NCBI GenBank assembly: GCA_018266295.1
Contig: JAFEAQ010000003.1
Coordinates: 1-34,100 of the forward strand
Length of the DNA: 34,100 nt
Direction of reading: 5' to 3'
DNA from: Bdellovibrionales bacterium
Lineage (GTDB): Bacteria > Bdellovibrionota > Bdellovibrionia > Bdellovibrionales > Bdellovibrionaceae
The notes under the pieces were generated by a model. The model saw only the letters and a program-made list of their open reading frames with translations. It was not told the origin of the DNA and ran no database searches. Made by a program: the position numbers and the translations under genes. Below, in pieces: positions 23,585 through 30,069 of the stretch (within the stretch, counting starts at the first letter, position 1; each line of letters opens with the position of its first letter).

Positions 23585-24190
23585 TTAGTACCCTTGTTCA
23601 TTCCGCGCGTGAACAATCTCGTTCTTATCCATGTACGCGGCCAGTAGTTCATTCGCTGTGACGTCGAACGTCGTGACGATCTTTAACCCTACGGCCATAC
23701 AATGCGCCGGGCTCTTATGAAACACGTTGAACGCTGAATCAACTAAGTGACGTCGTAACACGTCCGTTTCGGCGTATGAGTATAGGCCGCTTTCTTCGAG
23801 TGACGAGAAGTTGTACAGTTGCTCCCACGTTTCATAGGCGCGTGCCGTGTCGCGTTCAAAACGCTCATGTTCGAAATGCCGCTCTTTAATCATTTCTTCT
23901 ACGACCATCCCACAATAGAAATGCAGCGCGTCGATAAATTCCGTTACGACCTTTCGGCGGTCGTCCTGTTTGTTCTTCGCCCACCACTTCGCGGAAAACT
24001 TTAGTTCGTTCGTCATTTCCGCGATTTCTTGACGTACCTGGTTATAGCGATCCACGTAGCGCGGTGGAAAGCGTGGGTCATTGTCTAGAATAGCCGTGTC
24101 GGTTAAATACTGACGCTCACAATAAAAGCGGAAATCCGTTAATGAAATTAAGTCCTTGAACAATGGTTTCGTGCGTTTCTTCTCGATCAT
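23585..24190 (-). CDS. Dimeric dUTPase-like (all-alpha NTP pyrophosphatase)
   Basis: This 201-residue all-alpha protein would hydrolyse dUTP to dUMP and keep uracil out of phage DNA. The metal-binding pattern is present: EMTNELKFSAKWWAKNK (E..E with the FK.W core), then VTEFIDALHFYCGM (E..D). A C-terminal YMDKNEIVHARNEQGY corresponds to the conserved K-N-x-x-N-H-R-x-x-GY type motif. Length is near the family's usual 160-200. The ATG overlaps the stop of the upstream gene (ATGA). Confidence 0.78.
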   Translation of the reverse strand: MIEKKRTKPLFKDLISLTDFRFYCERQYLTDTAILDNDPRFPPRYVDRYNQVRQEIAEMTNELKFSAKWWAKNKQDDRRKVVTEFIDALHFYCGMVVEEMIKERHFEHERFERDTARAYETWEQLYNFSSLEESGLYSYAETDVLRRHLVDSAFNVFHKSPAHCMAVGLKIVTTFDVTANELLAAYMDKNEIVHARNEQGY

Positions 24191-24444
24191 TCGATTACAT
24201 CCCCTGTCATCAATTTTAGTTCCCAGTTGTCTTTAAACTGCTTTTCTGGGTATAGCAGCACCTTCATACCTAGCAAGGTATATTCGTCTTTCTCAATCTT
24301 TTTCATGACCGACTCGTTCGCGACAATCAACTGGTCGAACACGCCGTAACCCATGACGATCAGGTTAGGCATCCGATAATGTTTGAGCAGGAATTCTCGC
24401 CGCTGCTTCTCAATCTTGCGTAACGTGAATTCTAGCGAGCTCAT
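24187..24444 (-). CDS. Hypothetical early protein (85 residues)
   Basis: No family was recognised. The protein starts MSSLEFTLRKIEKQRREFLLKHYRMP, likely a helix, followed by a small alpha/beta part with LLGMKVLLYPEKQF. It overlaps both neighbours by four bases and precedes the dUTPase-like gene. Confidence 0.65.
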   Translation of the reverse strand: MSSLEFTLRKIEKQRREFLLKHYRMPNLIVMGYGVFDQLIVANESVMKKIEKDEYTLLGMKVLLYPEKQFKDNWELKLMTGDVIE

Positions 24445-24587
24445 GCGACTTCTTTCCCGTCCGTCATCGTGAACATGACCAACAATAAAGCCGCTCCGAA
24501 CGCTATTGTATATTGTGCCGTCAATAGCGCTACGAGCAGCACGCCCAACCCGATACTTAAAACACCCATGCCGAATACCGTTTTCAT
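24441..24587 (-). CDS. Small membrane protein (one to two hydrophobic segments)
   Basis: This 48-residue protein is almost wholly hydrophobic (FGMGVLSIGLGVLLVALL and YTIAFGAALLLVMF), with a short charged end (TDGKEVA). It probably spans the membrane twice. The ATG at 24587 is preferred because AAAAGGGAA lies next to it; a longer frame runs into the HTH gene upstream. The function is unknown. Confidence 0.65.
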   Translation of the reverse strand: MKTVFGMGVLSIGLGVLLVALLTAQYTIAFGAALLLVMFTMTDGKEVA

Positions 24588-24601
24588 TTCCCTTTTCCCC
24601 T

Positions 24602-24790
24602 TTACTGTTTTCTGCGGTTGTCGCGCCAATTTTCCATGTAATCTGCTGTTACCGCCCACTGATTACCGACGCGCATCGAGCCGTGTAAGTTGCGCCCGTG
24701 TTTCTCGTCGTGTAACAAGCGTCTAAGCAGCGTGATTTTTTTGATCCCGTATTGTTCCGCTGCTTTCTTAGCGCTCATAAATTCTTGCAT
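24602..24790 (-). CDS. Excisionase-like small HTH protein
   Basis: This 62-residue protein has MSAKKAAEQYGIKKITLLRRLLHDEKHG, then MRVGNQWAVTADYMENWRDN. This follows the MerR/excisionase-type layout: helix-turn-helix, a short wing, and a tryptophan-containing C-terminus that names the target (W....A...ENW). It might be the Xis for the integrase or a small regulator. Distance from the integrase is large, so the link is inference. Confidence 0.6.
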   Translation of the reverse strand: MQEFMSAKKAAEQYGIKKITLLRRLLHDEKHGRNLHGSMRVGNQWAVTADYMENWRDNRRKQ

Positions 24791-24802
24791 GTCCTCACCG
24801 CC

Positions 24803-25039
24803 TTACGAATCCTCGTATTGTGTAATATCCAATTCGTCGGCCTTTTGCATACCCATCTTGATCCACCGCTCGATTGAAATGCCGCCGATCAAGTCCGAAA
24901 CGATTGCGTTCAGAATATCCACGCCGTAACCCTTCACTTCGTCGTGTTCATATCCCGCTTCGAGCAGCGCCGTTTCAAGCACGCTACCCGCTGCACCTAG
25001 TTCCGACTCGACCGGTGTCGAATATTTGTATTGAACCAT
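24803..25039 (-). CDS. Acidic hypothetical protein, first gene of the second early operon
   Basis: This 78-residue protein has strong acidic character (ESELGAAGSVLETALLEAGYEHDEV) and no known family. It is the first gene after the promoter-like repeat at 25067-25100, about 27 bases downstream of the predicted start of transcription. Small acidic proteins at this place can be anti-defence or DNA-mimic proteins, but there is no direct evidence for that here. Confidence 0.65.
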   Translation of the reverse strand: MVQYKYSTPVESELGAAGSVLETALLEAGYEHDEVKGYGVDILNAIVSDLIGGISIERWIKMGMQKADELDITQYEDS

Positions 25040-25066
25040 TTAACCAATCCTTCCTATGTGGTATGT

Positions 25067-25100
25067 CTTTATATTATATCCAATCGTGCATAATGTAAAG
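25067..25100 (-). promoter_or_regulatory. Repeated palindromic early promoter, copy B
   Basis: This 34-bp element matches 31 of 34 bases of 32278-32311. On the minus strand it has TTTACA (25094-25099) and TATAAT (25073-25078) with a 15-bp spacer, or TTTACA with TAATAT at 17 bp. The two halves are inverted repeats (CTTTA-C/T-ATTAT). It stands between the RecU terminator and the first gene of the second early operon, so it probably starts that operon. Confidence 0.75.
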
Positions 25101-25124
25101 CCGTAATTTCACTTTTAGGAAATA

Positions 25125-25150
25125 AAAAGAAAAGCCGGTTATACACCGGC
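25125..25150 (-). terminator. Intrinsic terminator overlapping the RecU stop
   Basis: The stem GCCGGT/ACCGGC (25134-25150) includes the last codons and the TAA of the RecU-like gene and is followed by TTTTCTTTTT on the minus strand. It ends the replication operon just before the next promoter. Confidence 0.85.
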
Positions 25151-25726
25151 CATTCTCGCTTGAATCATTTTCTTGTAAGCAGGCAACCAATCGACCGACC
25201 CGATCAATGACGGCAGTACAACGAACGCGTTATCATTAAGATTCGTCACATTGAGCGATGCCCCGCCTTCATAGCGCGTGTTTTTCCCTGTCGCCTTGTT
25301 TAGTTCCTGGTGTGCTTCCCACTCCTCATATAGCGGCACTAGGTAGGCAGCAGGGACAAGATACACGGCGTTCGCGCTGCGAATGTAGGTAAGTATGAAC
25401 GCGTCACCGCCCATGCGCTCGATGTTTTTCATCAACCGGACTTGATGGGGCGCGATTGCACTAAAGGCCAGTCGATCCGCTGCGCTCTTTGCATCGAATG
25501 ACACGTAACGACCGTTCACGACGCCCGCATAGTCCAGCCCGCCCTTGCCTTTGTGATAGGCCGACGTGATGACCTTTTGTTTCGTGTCTTTGTCGCGGTA
25601 TCCTTTCGTCTTCACTTCTTCATGTTGCCGTACCATGAGCGCAATCCCTTTTAGTAAATAGTTCGCGTTCGTCGAATCAATCATGTTCTCAAGTTGTTGC
25701 CCGACCCGTTGCGATTTCTTAGCCAT
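25139..25726 (-). CDS. RecU-like Holliday junction resolvase
   Basis: This 195-residue protein has the RecU signature: GQQLENMIDSTNANYLLKGIA near the N-terminus, then GLDYAGVVNGRYVSFDAKSA, which supplies the catalytic acidic residues and Lys (D..., FDAK), and PHQVRLMKN corresponding to the conserved H.HQ segment. It would cut recombination junctions and fits with the ERF annealing protein. Start overlaps the poly-HTH gene; GGGGGAG precedes the ATG. Confidence 0.85.
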   Translation of the reverse strand: MAKKSQRVGQQLENMIDSTNANYLLKGIALMVRQHEEVKTKGYRDKDTKQKVITSAYHKGKGGLDYAGVVNGRYVSFDAKSAADRLAFSAIAPHQVRLMKNIERMGGDAFILTYIRSANAVYLVPAAYLVPLYEEWEAHQELNKATGKNTRYEGGASLNVTNLNDNAFVVLPSLIGSVDWLPAYKKMIQARMAGV

Positions 25727-26426
25727 TCTTTCTCCCCCTCGGTTTCCGTAGTCCTAACGCGCTCGCCTTCTTCGTCACGCTCGAATAGCTGCGGTTCATC
25801 TTCTTAGCGATCACTTTGTATTCTAGTTTTTCTTCTGACCGTAGCCGAATCAGTTCCGCTTCTTCTTCATGCGTCCAAAACTTTAGTTCTTTGCCATCGG
25901 TTGTGTAAAAGGTTTCACCGCGTAAATCTTCATTCAGTTTACGGGCGAGCCCCAATTCATAAACTTTATGTTGGACGTCGTGAGGGAAACGGTCTTGCAG
26001 CGTCGCGGCGATCTGCCGGCACGTCAACCCGTCTTCACGACCCTTTCGCAATATTTCGACTTCTTGTTTCGTCCATGCCTTATATCGTTTCTGGTCAATC
26101 CGTCCGTAACGTGGTTCGATTCCATGAAAGTCCGCCATCCTGTGCATGGTTTCGACCGTCAAACCCAAATACTCGGCCGCTTCATAGGCGGACAACTCTA
26201 AATCACGATAGTAACGTTCGAACGTCGTCTTGCTGATATGCTTGCGCGGCCGGTACGCCTTCGTCGAGAAGCCGTAGTCTTTCAGTACCGCCCGTATCGT
26301 CACCTCTGCATAACCTTCCATGACGGCGATCTGCTTCACGCTCAACTTATTGTCGCGGTACAACTTCACGATTCTCAACTTGTCGTCAAGACGTAGCCGT
26401 TTTGTCTTTTTGCGTTCTTTGTTCAC
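25719..26426 (-). CDS. Poly-HTH protein 2 (four helix-turn-helix units)
   Basis: This 235-residue basic protein is composed of four HTH units at about 12-54, 63-106, 117-162 and 183-226. Units 3 and 4 are of the Myb/SANT-like type (AWTKQEVEILRKGREDG, FWTHEEEAELIRLRSEE); unit 1 ends in ADV/VTIRAVLKDYGF-type recognition helix. Such arrays read long DNA targets and are suited to act as a transcription regulator or genome-binding factor. The neighbour upstream has the same design, so the two are probably related. The start is GTG with a weak ribosome site; the gene overlaps the upstream one by 41 bases. Confidence 0.75.
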   Translation of the reverse strand: MNKERKKTKRLRLDDKLRIVKLYRDNKLSVKQIAVMEGYAEVTIRAVLKDYGFSTKAYRPRKHISKTTFERYYRDLELSAYEAAEYLGLTVETMHRMADFHGIEPRYGRIDQKRYKAWTKQEVEILRKGREDGLTCRQIAATLQDRFPHDVQHKVYELGLARKLNEDLRGETFYTTDGKELKFWTHEEEAELIRLRSEEKLEYKVIAKKMNRSYSSVTKKASALGLRKPRGRKNG

Positions 26427-27108
26427 GCTTTTTCATTCCCTTCGCTTTTCTACGTTGTGCGACGGTCGTCATTTCAATGCCATAATGTCTTAGTGACGAC
26501 TGAACCCGATGACGTTTACACCCGAACCGCTCGGCTATCTGTTCTTGCGTTAAGCATAGATCAACGTAATAACGGACGAGCCGACCGAATGGCAGCAGTA
26601 CCTTGTCTTTCCGCGTGGCTTTTTCGCCCGTTTCGCTTCGCATCTTTAGACCACGCTTTTTCATATGTTTTTTGACGATAGGCGGCGAACAACCGAATTC
26701 TTTCGCTATTTCCTCAATCGTTACGTCTGTCTTGAACATTTCCGCCATGTCGTCGAGCTCGTTAGCGGTGAACGTGATACGATCCCGCCGGCCTTTCTTC
26801 TTTCTGCCTGGTCGCCGTTTCTTGATCTGCGTCATCTTTGCGAAACAACCGCCAACGGAATACCCCAACCGATCCGATATGGCTTTCATATCAATACCTA
26901 GATCGTGCAGCCGGACGAGCTCGCGTTCGTCCTCTTTCGTCCATACATACGGATTTTTAAAACGAACCTTCTCGGTCGTGGCCTTACGTTCAATTGATTT
27001 CTTGCTGCGCCCCAACTTCGCGGCTACCTCTAACTGCGAGCGTCCCGCCGCGGCCATGTCGCGCATGATCTGTAGTTCTTCATCCGTCCAACGTTTCGCC
27101 GTTGCCAT
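26386..27108 (-). CDS. Poly-HTH protein 1 (four helix-turn-helix units)
   Basis: This 240-residue, strongly basic protein has four HTH units at about 6-48, 55-95, 112-157 and 172-214, separated by lysine/arginine-rich linkers (KKRRPGRKKKGRRDR). Units 1 and 2 start RWTDEELQIMRDM and VWTKEDERELVRL, the Myb/SANT-like style, and units 3 and 4 have IEEIAKEFGCSPPIVKKH and QEQIAERFGCKRHRV recognition helices. It may be the late gene activator in place of ArpU, which was not found. GAGGGTGG precedes the ATG. The promoter of a plus-strand RNA overlaps its start codon. Confidence 0.75.
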   Translation of the reverse strand: MATAKRWTDEELQIMRDMAAAGRSQLEVAAKLGRSKKSIERKATTEKVRFKNPYVWTKEDERELVRLHDLGIDMKAISDRLGYSVGGCFAKMTQIKKRRPGRKKKGRRDRITFTANELDDMAEMFKTDVTIEEIAKEFGCSPPIVKKHMKKRGLKMRSETGEKATRKDKVLLPFGRLVRYYVDLCLTQEQIAERFGCKRHRVQSSLRHYGIEMTTVAQRRKAKGMKKREQRTQKDKTATS

Positions 27109-27131
27109 TGTTCCACCCTCTCTGATACAAT
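27102..27131 (+). promoter_or_regulatory. Plus-strand promoter for a candidate small RNA
   Basis: TTGCCA (27102-27107) and TGATACAAT (extended -10, hexamer at 27126-27131) are separated by 18 bp. It runs against the surrounding minus-strand genes and overlaps the start codon of poly-HTH protein 1. Transcription would begin near 27138. Confidence 0.55.
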
Positions 27132-27154
27132 GCCCGTATAAAGGTATAACGGGC
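27132..27154. promoter_or_regulatory. Palindrome between the divergent starts (possible operator)
   Basis: GCCCGT and ACGGGC form perfect 6-bp arms at 27132-27137 and 27149-27154, with additional ATA/TATA pairing. The site lies directly after the plus-strand -10 and upstream of the poly-HTH gene, which is where a regulator could control both. It could also be a 5' hairpin of the RNA. Confidence 0.5.
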
Positions 27155-27266
27155 GGTTGTTCGATATACTCTTTTTATCACCAAACAAGTTAATCGCCTG
27201 TCATGTCACGGGAAGCGGCGCGGAAACGCCGCCGACCGAACGAGCGCCGTAAAAGGCGCTTTTTTT
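27138..27266 (+). ncRNA. Candidate antisense-direction small RNA, about 129 nt
   Basis: This is the only stretch on the plus strand with a promoter at one end and an intrinsic terminator at the other and with no protein frame. It contains hairpin GCGGCG/CGCCGC with a CGGAAA loop (27215-27232) and the terminator hairpin (27243-27260) followed by seven U. It lies in a 157-bp gap between poly-HTH protein 1 and the 60-codon gene. The target is unknown; its 3' end reaches the stop of the 60-codon gene on the opposite strand. Confidence 0.5.
27243..27266 (+). terminator. Plus-strand intrinsic terminator
   Basis: Perfect 6-bp stem AGCGCC/GGCGCT with a GTAAAA loop and a run of seven T on the plus strand. 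No plus-strand protein gene lies upstream, which is the main reason to suspect a small RNA. In the minus-strand direction no U-run follows. Confidence 0.75.
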
Positions 27267-27447
27267 ATGCGCTCGCTAGTGCTTTTTGCCGCTGCTCAAT
27301 GACGTCATTCGGTTCATTCGTTTCTAAGGCGTCTAGAAGCGCGTCAAACGCTTCCGAACGTTTCGCCTTATCCACGTATGTAATACCTTCGACGTGGGGA
27401 ATATACGCGTAAATTTCGCCTGCTGCGTTTAATCTGAATTCGCTCAT
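27265..27447 (-). CDS. Hypothetical protein (60 residues) after the helicase loader
   Basis: A small protein starting MSEFRLNAAGEIYAYIPHV, with an Ala/Glu-rich C-terminal helix (RSEAFDALLDALETNEP). No family was recognised. Its ATG overlaps the stop of the helicase loader gene (ATGA), so it is co-translated with it. Confidence 0.65.
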   Translation of the reverse strand: MSEFRLNAAGEIYAYIPHVEGITYVDKAKRSEAFDALLDALETNEPNDVIEQRQKALASA

Positions 27448-28484
27448 TCGCTTTTATCTCCCATTCCTAAAATTTTAAAGACTTCGCTTGTGTCCTTTCG
27501 GTTTTCCGCCGGCGTTACATTTTCTTCCGGGAAGTCGAGTTGATTCGTCATTTCTTGAATCCTGCGACCAATTCGGCCGTCATCCCCGATATATGCGCTC
27601 TCCAACTGGTCTACACGTAAGTTCGATGTAAAGACCGTCATCTTTCGATGATTCTTGCGGTAATCAATGAGCTCGTACAACGTCCGTGTCACGAACCGCG
27701 ACTCTGAACCTATTCCGATTTCGTCCAATACAAGCAAGTCCACGCGTTTGAGCTCGTCCATGATCTGCGCCCGTGTCCGCTCGTTATTGTTGTTATACGT
27801 CGAACGAATATCTTCCAGTAGTTCCTCGACGACGTGAAAGCGTGTTTCTAGTCCGGCCGCTGCAATCAGATGATTCGCTAAGGCGCACGCCGTGAACGTC
27901 TTGCCGCTGCCCTTCTCGTCGCTGTACAGGTATAACCCGATTGAATCGACGCCGCTGTTCATCAAGTCTTCGAACCTTCTGACGACCTTTGTCGCGAATT
28001 CCTTGACGACGGCAGCACGTTCGCGGCTGTCTGGACGCTTATAAATATCCGTCCGAAACTCTTTTAGGTTGGCAAGCTCATATTTCGGCGGGATGCCGGA
28101 ACGTTCTCGCCGTTCTCGCCGTAACTTCGATTCTAAGCACTTGCAAGGCGTCTGATATTCGTAAGGTTCATATACGAGCGGCTTCAATCCCTCGGCCTTT
28201 CGGCTGCGCGTATCTTCGATGACCATGTGTTTCAGTTCCGCGTCATGTACGAATAGATAACCCGACCCGTCACATAAGTTTTCCGGGCAAGGGATTGCGT
28301 ACCGTTCGTTATGCTTACCATTCAAGATCGTCAAGTTCCTGTTCCCAATCGTTATTGACCGGTTGCCCGCTTGCTGCTCGTTTTCGTGCGAGCTCTGCGA
28401 TGACGCCGCCGCCATTTCCTGCGCTTTCTGTTGCGCCCGCTGTATGAGCGCCTTCATTTCCTCTGTATCTCCCATCCGTCGCAT
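27444..28484 (-). CDS. Helicase loader, DnaC/DnaI-like AAA+ ATPase
   Basis: This 346-residue protein loads the replicative helicase at the phage origin. It has a possible zinc-binding part (Cys66, Cys71, Cys114, Cys116), Walker A GSGKT (192-196) and Walker B LVLDE (251-255), then the sensor region (FTSNL) of the DnaC/IstB AAA+ family. No helicase gene was seen, so it probably recruits the host DnaC-type helicase. The ATG at 28484 has GGGTGG ten bases upstream; 28475 and 28457 are alternatives. All these starts lie inside the initiator gene, giving an out-of-frame overlap of up to 170 bp. Confidence 0.85.
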   Translation of the reverse strand: MRRMGDTEEMKALIQRAQQKAQEMAAASSQSSHENEQQAGNRSITIGNRNLTILNGKHNERYAIPCPENLCDGSGYLFVHDAELKHMVIEDTRSRKAEGLKPLVYEPYEYQTPCKCLESKLRRERRERSGIPPKYELANLKEFRTDIYKRPDSRERAAVVKEFATKVVRRFEDLMNSGVDSIGLYLYSDEKGSGKTFTACALANHLIAAAGLETRFHVVEELLEDIRSTYNNNNERTRAQIMDELKRVDLLVLDEIGIGSESRFVTRTLYELIDYRKNHRKMTVFTSNLRVDQLESAYIGDDGRIGRRIQEMTNQLDFPEENVTPAENRKDTSEVFKILGMGDKSE

Positions 28485-29205
28485 ACTCGTCGTTCCACCC
28501 TTCGTTAAAGAACCATGTTCCGGCCTGTTTGATGTATTGTGCTGCGGTACGGTTCACTTCGAGCATGAAGCAATACCGTTTGATGCCGTTTGTGATTGTG
28601 TCGTCGGTTACGCCGGCCTTGATTGCTTTCTTGTAAGCGGCGAACGCTCGTTTCTTTCCTTGCTTCTTCGGATAAAGTTTGTAGATAGATTCAAAACGCT
28701 CGTTCAAATCGTCTTTAGGCGATTGAACATTATTGTTTTTAATTGAATCTATGTCATTGGTGTTTTTAAGTGAATCTTTATAGAGTGTCACACTGACACT
28801 GGGGGGGTGTCCCTGTGACACTGGGGTAGTTTCACTGTGATACTGCCCCCCGTGTCCCTCTGACACTAGGGTACGACTTCTAACGTATTCGTGAAAGTCC
28901 TCAATCGTGTACAGATTACTTGTTACTCCACCCTTGTCATTAAATCGCGTTTGCTTCGAAATCAAACCTTTTTCGATTAACGTTTCAATCCGTCTAATCG
29001 CGGTCGAACGTGAGCAGCGCGATTTCTTTGCGATCTTCTCGAATGACGGGAACGCGTTCTCGCCGTTCTCATTCGCATATCGACGTAGGACGATGTAAAC
29101 CATCTTTTCAGTCGAGTCCGCGAAAACCGTTTCGTCGTCCACCACTTCGTTTTGAAGCATCACAAACGGGATTCGATTTCTGTCTATTACTTTGTCGTGA
29201 TTCAC
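28315..29205 (-). CDS. Replication initiator, winged-helix N-terminus (lambda O-like organisation)
   Basis: This 296-residue protein would bind the origin. Residues about 1-110 form a winged helix of the HTH_36 type (TEKMVYIVLRRYANENGENAFPSFEKIAKKSRCSRSTAIRRIETL). A flexible linker (about 113-165) is encoded by the iteron DNA. Residues 165-240 match the C-terminal part of phage replisome proteins (LYPKKQGKKRAFAAYKKAIKAG ... AQYIKQAGTWFFNEGWNDEY). The start is GTG, with AAAGGGG seven bases upstream. Placing the origin inside the initiator gene and the helicase loader next to it is the lambda O-P arrangement. Confidence 0.82.
   Translation of the reverse strand: MNHDKVIDRNRIPFVMLQNEVVDDETVFADSTEKMVYIVLRRYANENGENAFPSFEKIAKKSRCSRSTAIRRIETLIEKGLISKQTRFNDKGGVTSNLYTIEDFHEYVRSRTLVSEGHGGQYHSETTPVSQGHPPSVSVTLYKDSLKNTNDIDSIKNNNVQSPKDDLNERFESIYKLYPKKQGKKRAFAAYKKAIKAGVTDDTITNGIKRYCFMLEVNRTAAQYIKQAGTWFFNEGWNDEYATDGRYRGNEGAHTAGATESAGNGGGVIAELARKRAASGQPVNNDWEQELDDLEW
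28785..28867. other. Putative origin of replication with four iterons
   Basis: Four 16-bp units close to GTGTCCCTGTGACACT start at 28785, 28807, 28829 and 28852, that is with a spacing of 22, 22 and 23 bp (two helical turns). Each unit is itself an imperfect inverted repeat (GTGTC/GACAC). Blocks of seven G and six C lie between units. An AT-rich stretch (about 28725-28784) borders the array and could be the DNA unwinding element. It lies inside the initiator gene, in the linker between its two domains, as in lambda O. Confidence 0.8.
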
Positions 29206-29220
29206 GATTAAACCCCTTTC

Positions 29221-29409
29221 TTATTTACGCTCGTCCAATATATCGGCAATAGCTCGTTTCAACGCGTCGTAACGTTGCGGCGTCATATCCTTCAACCAAT
29301 TGTAAACCGTGAAGCGACTGCGCCCGATTTTCTTCGCGACGTGAGTGATAAAAATATGGTTGTAATGTAATTCACTTTCGATTTCCCGTTTCATTTCCTG
29401 CGGTGTCAT
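29221..29409 (-). CDS. Small HTH protein (62 residues), possible Cro-like regulator
   Basis: The protein has a compact HTH (HIFITHVAKKIGRSRFTVYNWLKDMTPQ) followed by one helix. Its size and strong promoter (29436-29464) fit a small regulator that controls the replication operon. It lies directly upstream of the initiator gene. AAAGGGG stands eight bases before the ATG. The name Cro-like is only an analogy of position. Confidence 0.68.
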   Translation of the reverse strand: MTPQEMKREIESELHYNHIFITHVAKKIGRSRFTVYNWLKDMTPQRYDALKRAIADILDERK

Positions 29410-29435
29410 TTTCGTTCACCCCTTTCGATGACTTA

Positions 29436-29464
29436 ATAATACAACAAAGATAAACATAATTCAA
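29436..29464 (-). promoter_or_regulatory. Promoter of the HTH-initiator-helicase loader operon
   Basis: TTGAAT (29459-29464) and TATTAT (29436-29441) are separated by exactly 17 bp on the minus strand. It is located 27 bases before the ATG of the small HTH gene and after the terminator of the previous gene, so it should start a new transcript for replication genes. Confidence 0.7.
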
Positions 29465-29551
29465 CATGATATTGTGTGACATTCTGTAACATAACCTTAC
29501 AATTCCTTACGCTAGGGAAAGGATAGGAAAATAAAGTTTTTCTATATCAGT

Positions 29552-29576
29552 AAAAAAAGCAGGCATTTAGCCCGCT
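29552..29576 (-). terminator. Intrinsic terminator after the 158-codon HTH gene
   Basis: AGCGGGC pairs with GCCTGCT (one G-U) around a TAAAT loop, and the minus strand continues with seven U. It starts right at the stop codon of the upstream gene. Confidence 0.85.
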
Positions 29577-29577
29577 C

Positions 29578-30054
29578 TCAAATTCCATATTCGACGCCGT
29601 TCCCTTCGGACGGCTTTCGTCTGAACAACATGCCTTTTTCAACCAATCGGGCGATACACTTGAATAACGTTGAGCGTGGTACGCCCGTACCGTCGATCAG
29701 TTGCCGTTCCGTGAACACGCGATCACCGTCGATGCACTCGAACGCGAAAAATAGCATCACTGTTCGTTCCTGGGGCGAGTCGTAACCGGTGTACATGTGG
29801 TACGCCTGTTTAATTGACTCGAAACGGTTGCGGTCTTCCTGCTGCTGCTTGACCACTCCGACGGCTACGCCCGCCTTGATCTGCTTCACCGCTTCGACCA
29901 GTAGACCGTATTCGTATATACCGCCCTTGCCAACCCAATTCGTAACGGTTCGATACGACACCCCGTAAAAATTCGCAATTGCCATTTTAGCAGCGCTGCG
30001 CTTTGCTCCTAAGTGAGCGGCGAGCTCGGCCACGACTTCGATATTGTTATCCAT
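29578..30054 (-). CDS. Two-HTH regulator (158 residues)
   Basis: The protein has an N-terminal HTH with a resolvase- or phage-regulator-like motif (AKMAIANFYGVSYRTVTNWVGKGG), a middle helical part, and a C-terminal winged helix (FTERQLIDGTGVPRSTLFKCIARLVEKGMLFRRKP). Two DNA-binding domains suggest a transcription regulator; it could be the main lysogeny or early regulator, since no CI-type protein was found. ATG at 30054 has GGAAGGGTG upstream; a GTG three codons earlier is less likely. It lies just before a terminator, so it ends the first early transcript. Confidence 0.7.
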   Translation of the reverse strand: MDNNIEVVAELAAHLGAKRSAAKMAIANFYGVSYRTVTNWVGKGGIYEYGLLVEAVKQIKAGVAVGVVKQQQEDRNRFESIKQAYHMYTGYDSPQERTVMLFFAFECIDGDRVFTERQLIDGTGVPRSTLFKCIARLVEKGMLFRRKPSEGNGVEYGI

Positions 30055-30069
30055 TCGTTTCACCCTTCC

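Noticed and set aside
26603-27193. Open frame of 196 codons on the plus strand
   Set aside because: It is the complement of the poly-HTH gene, has no ribosome site, and its translation is low-complexity Ser/Arg/Phe sequence. The minus-strand frame has clear HTH motifs.
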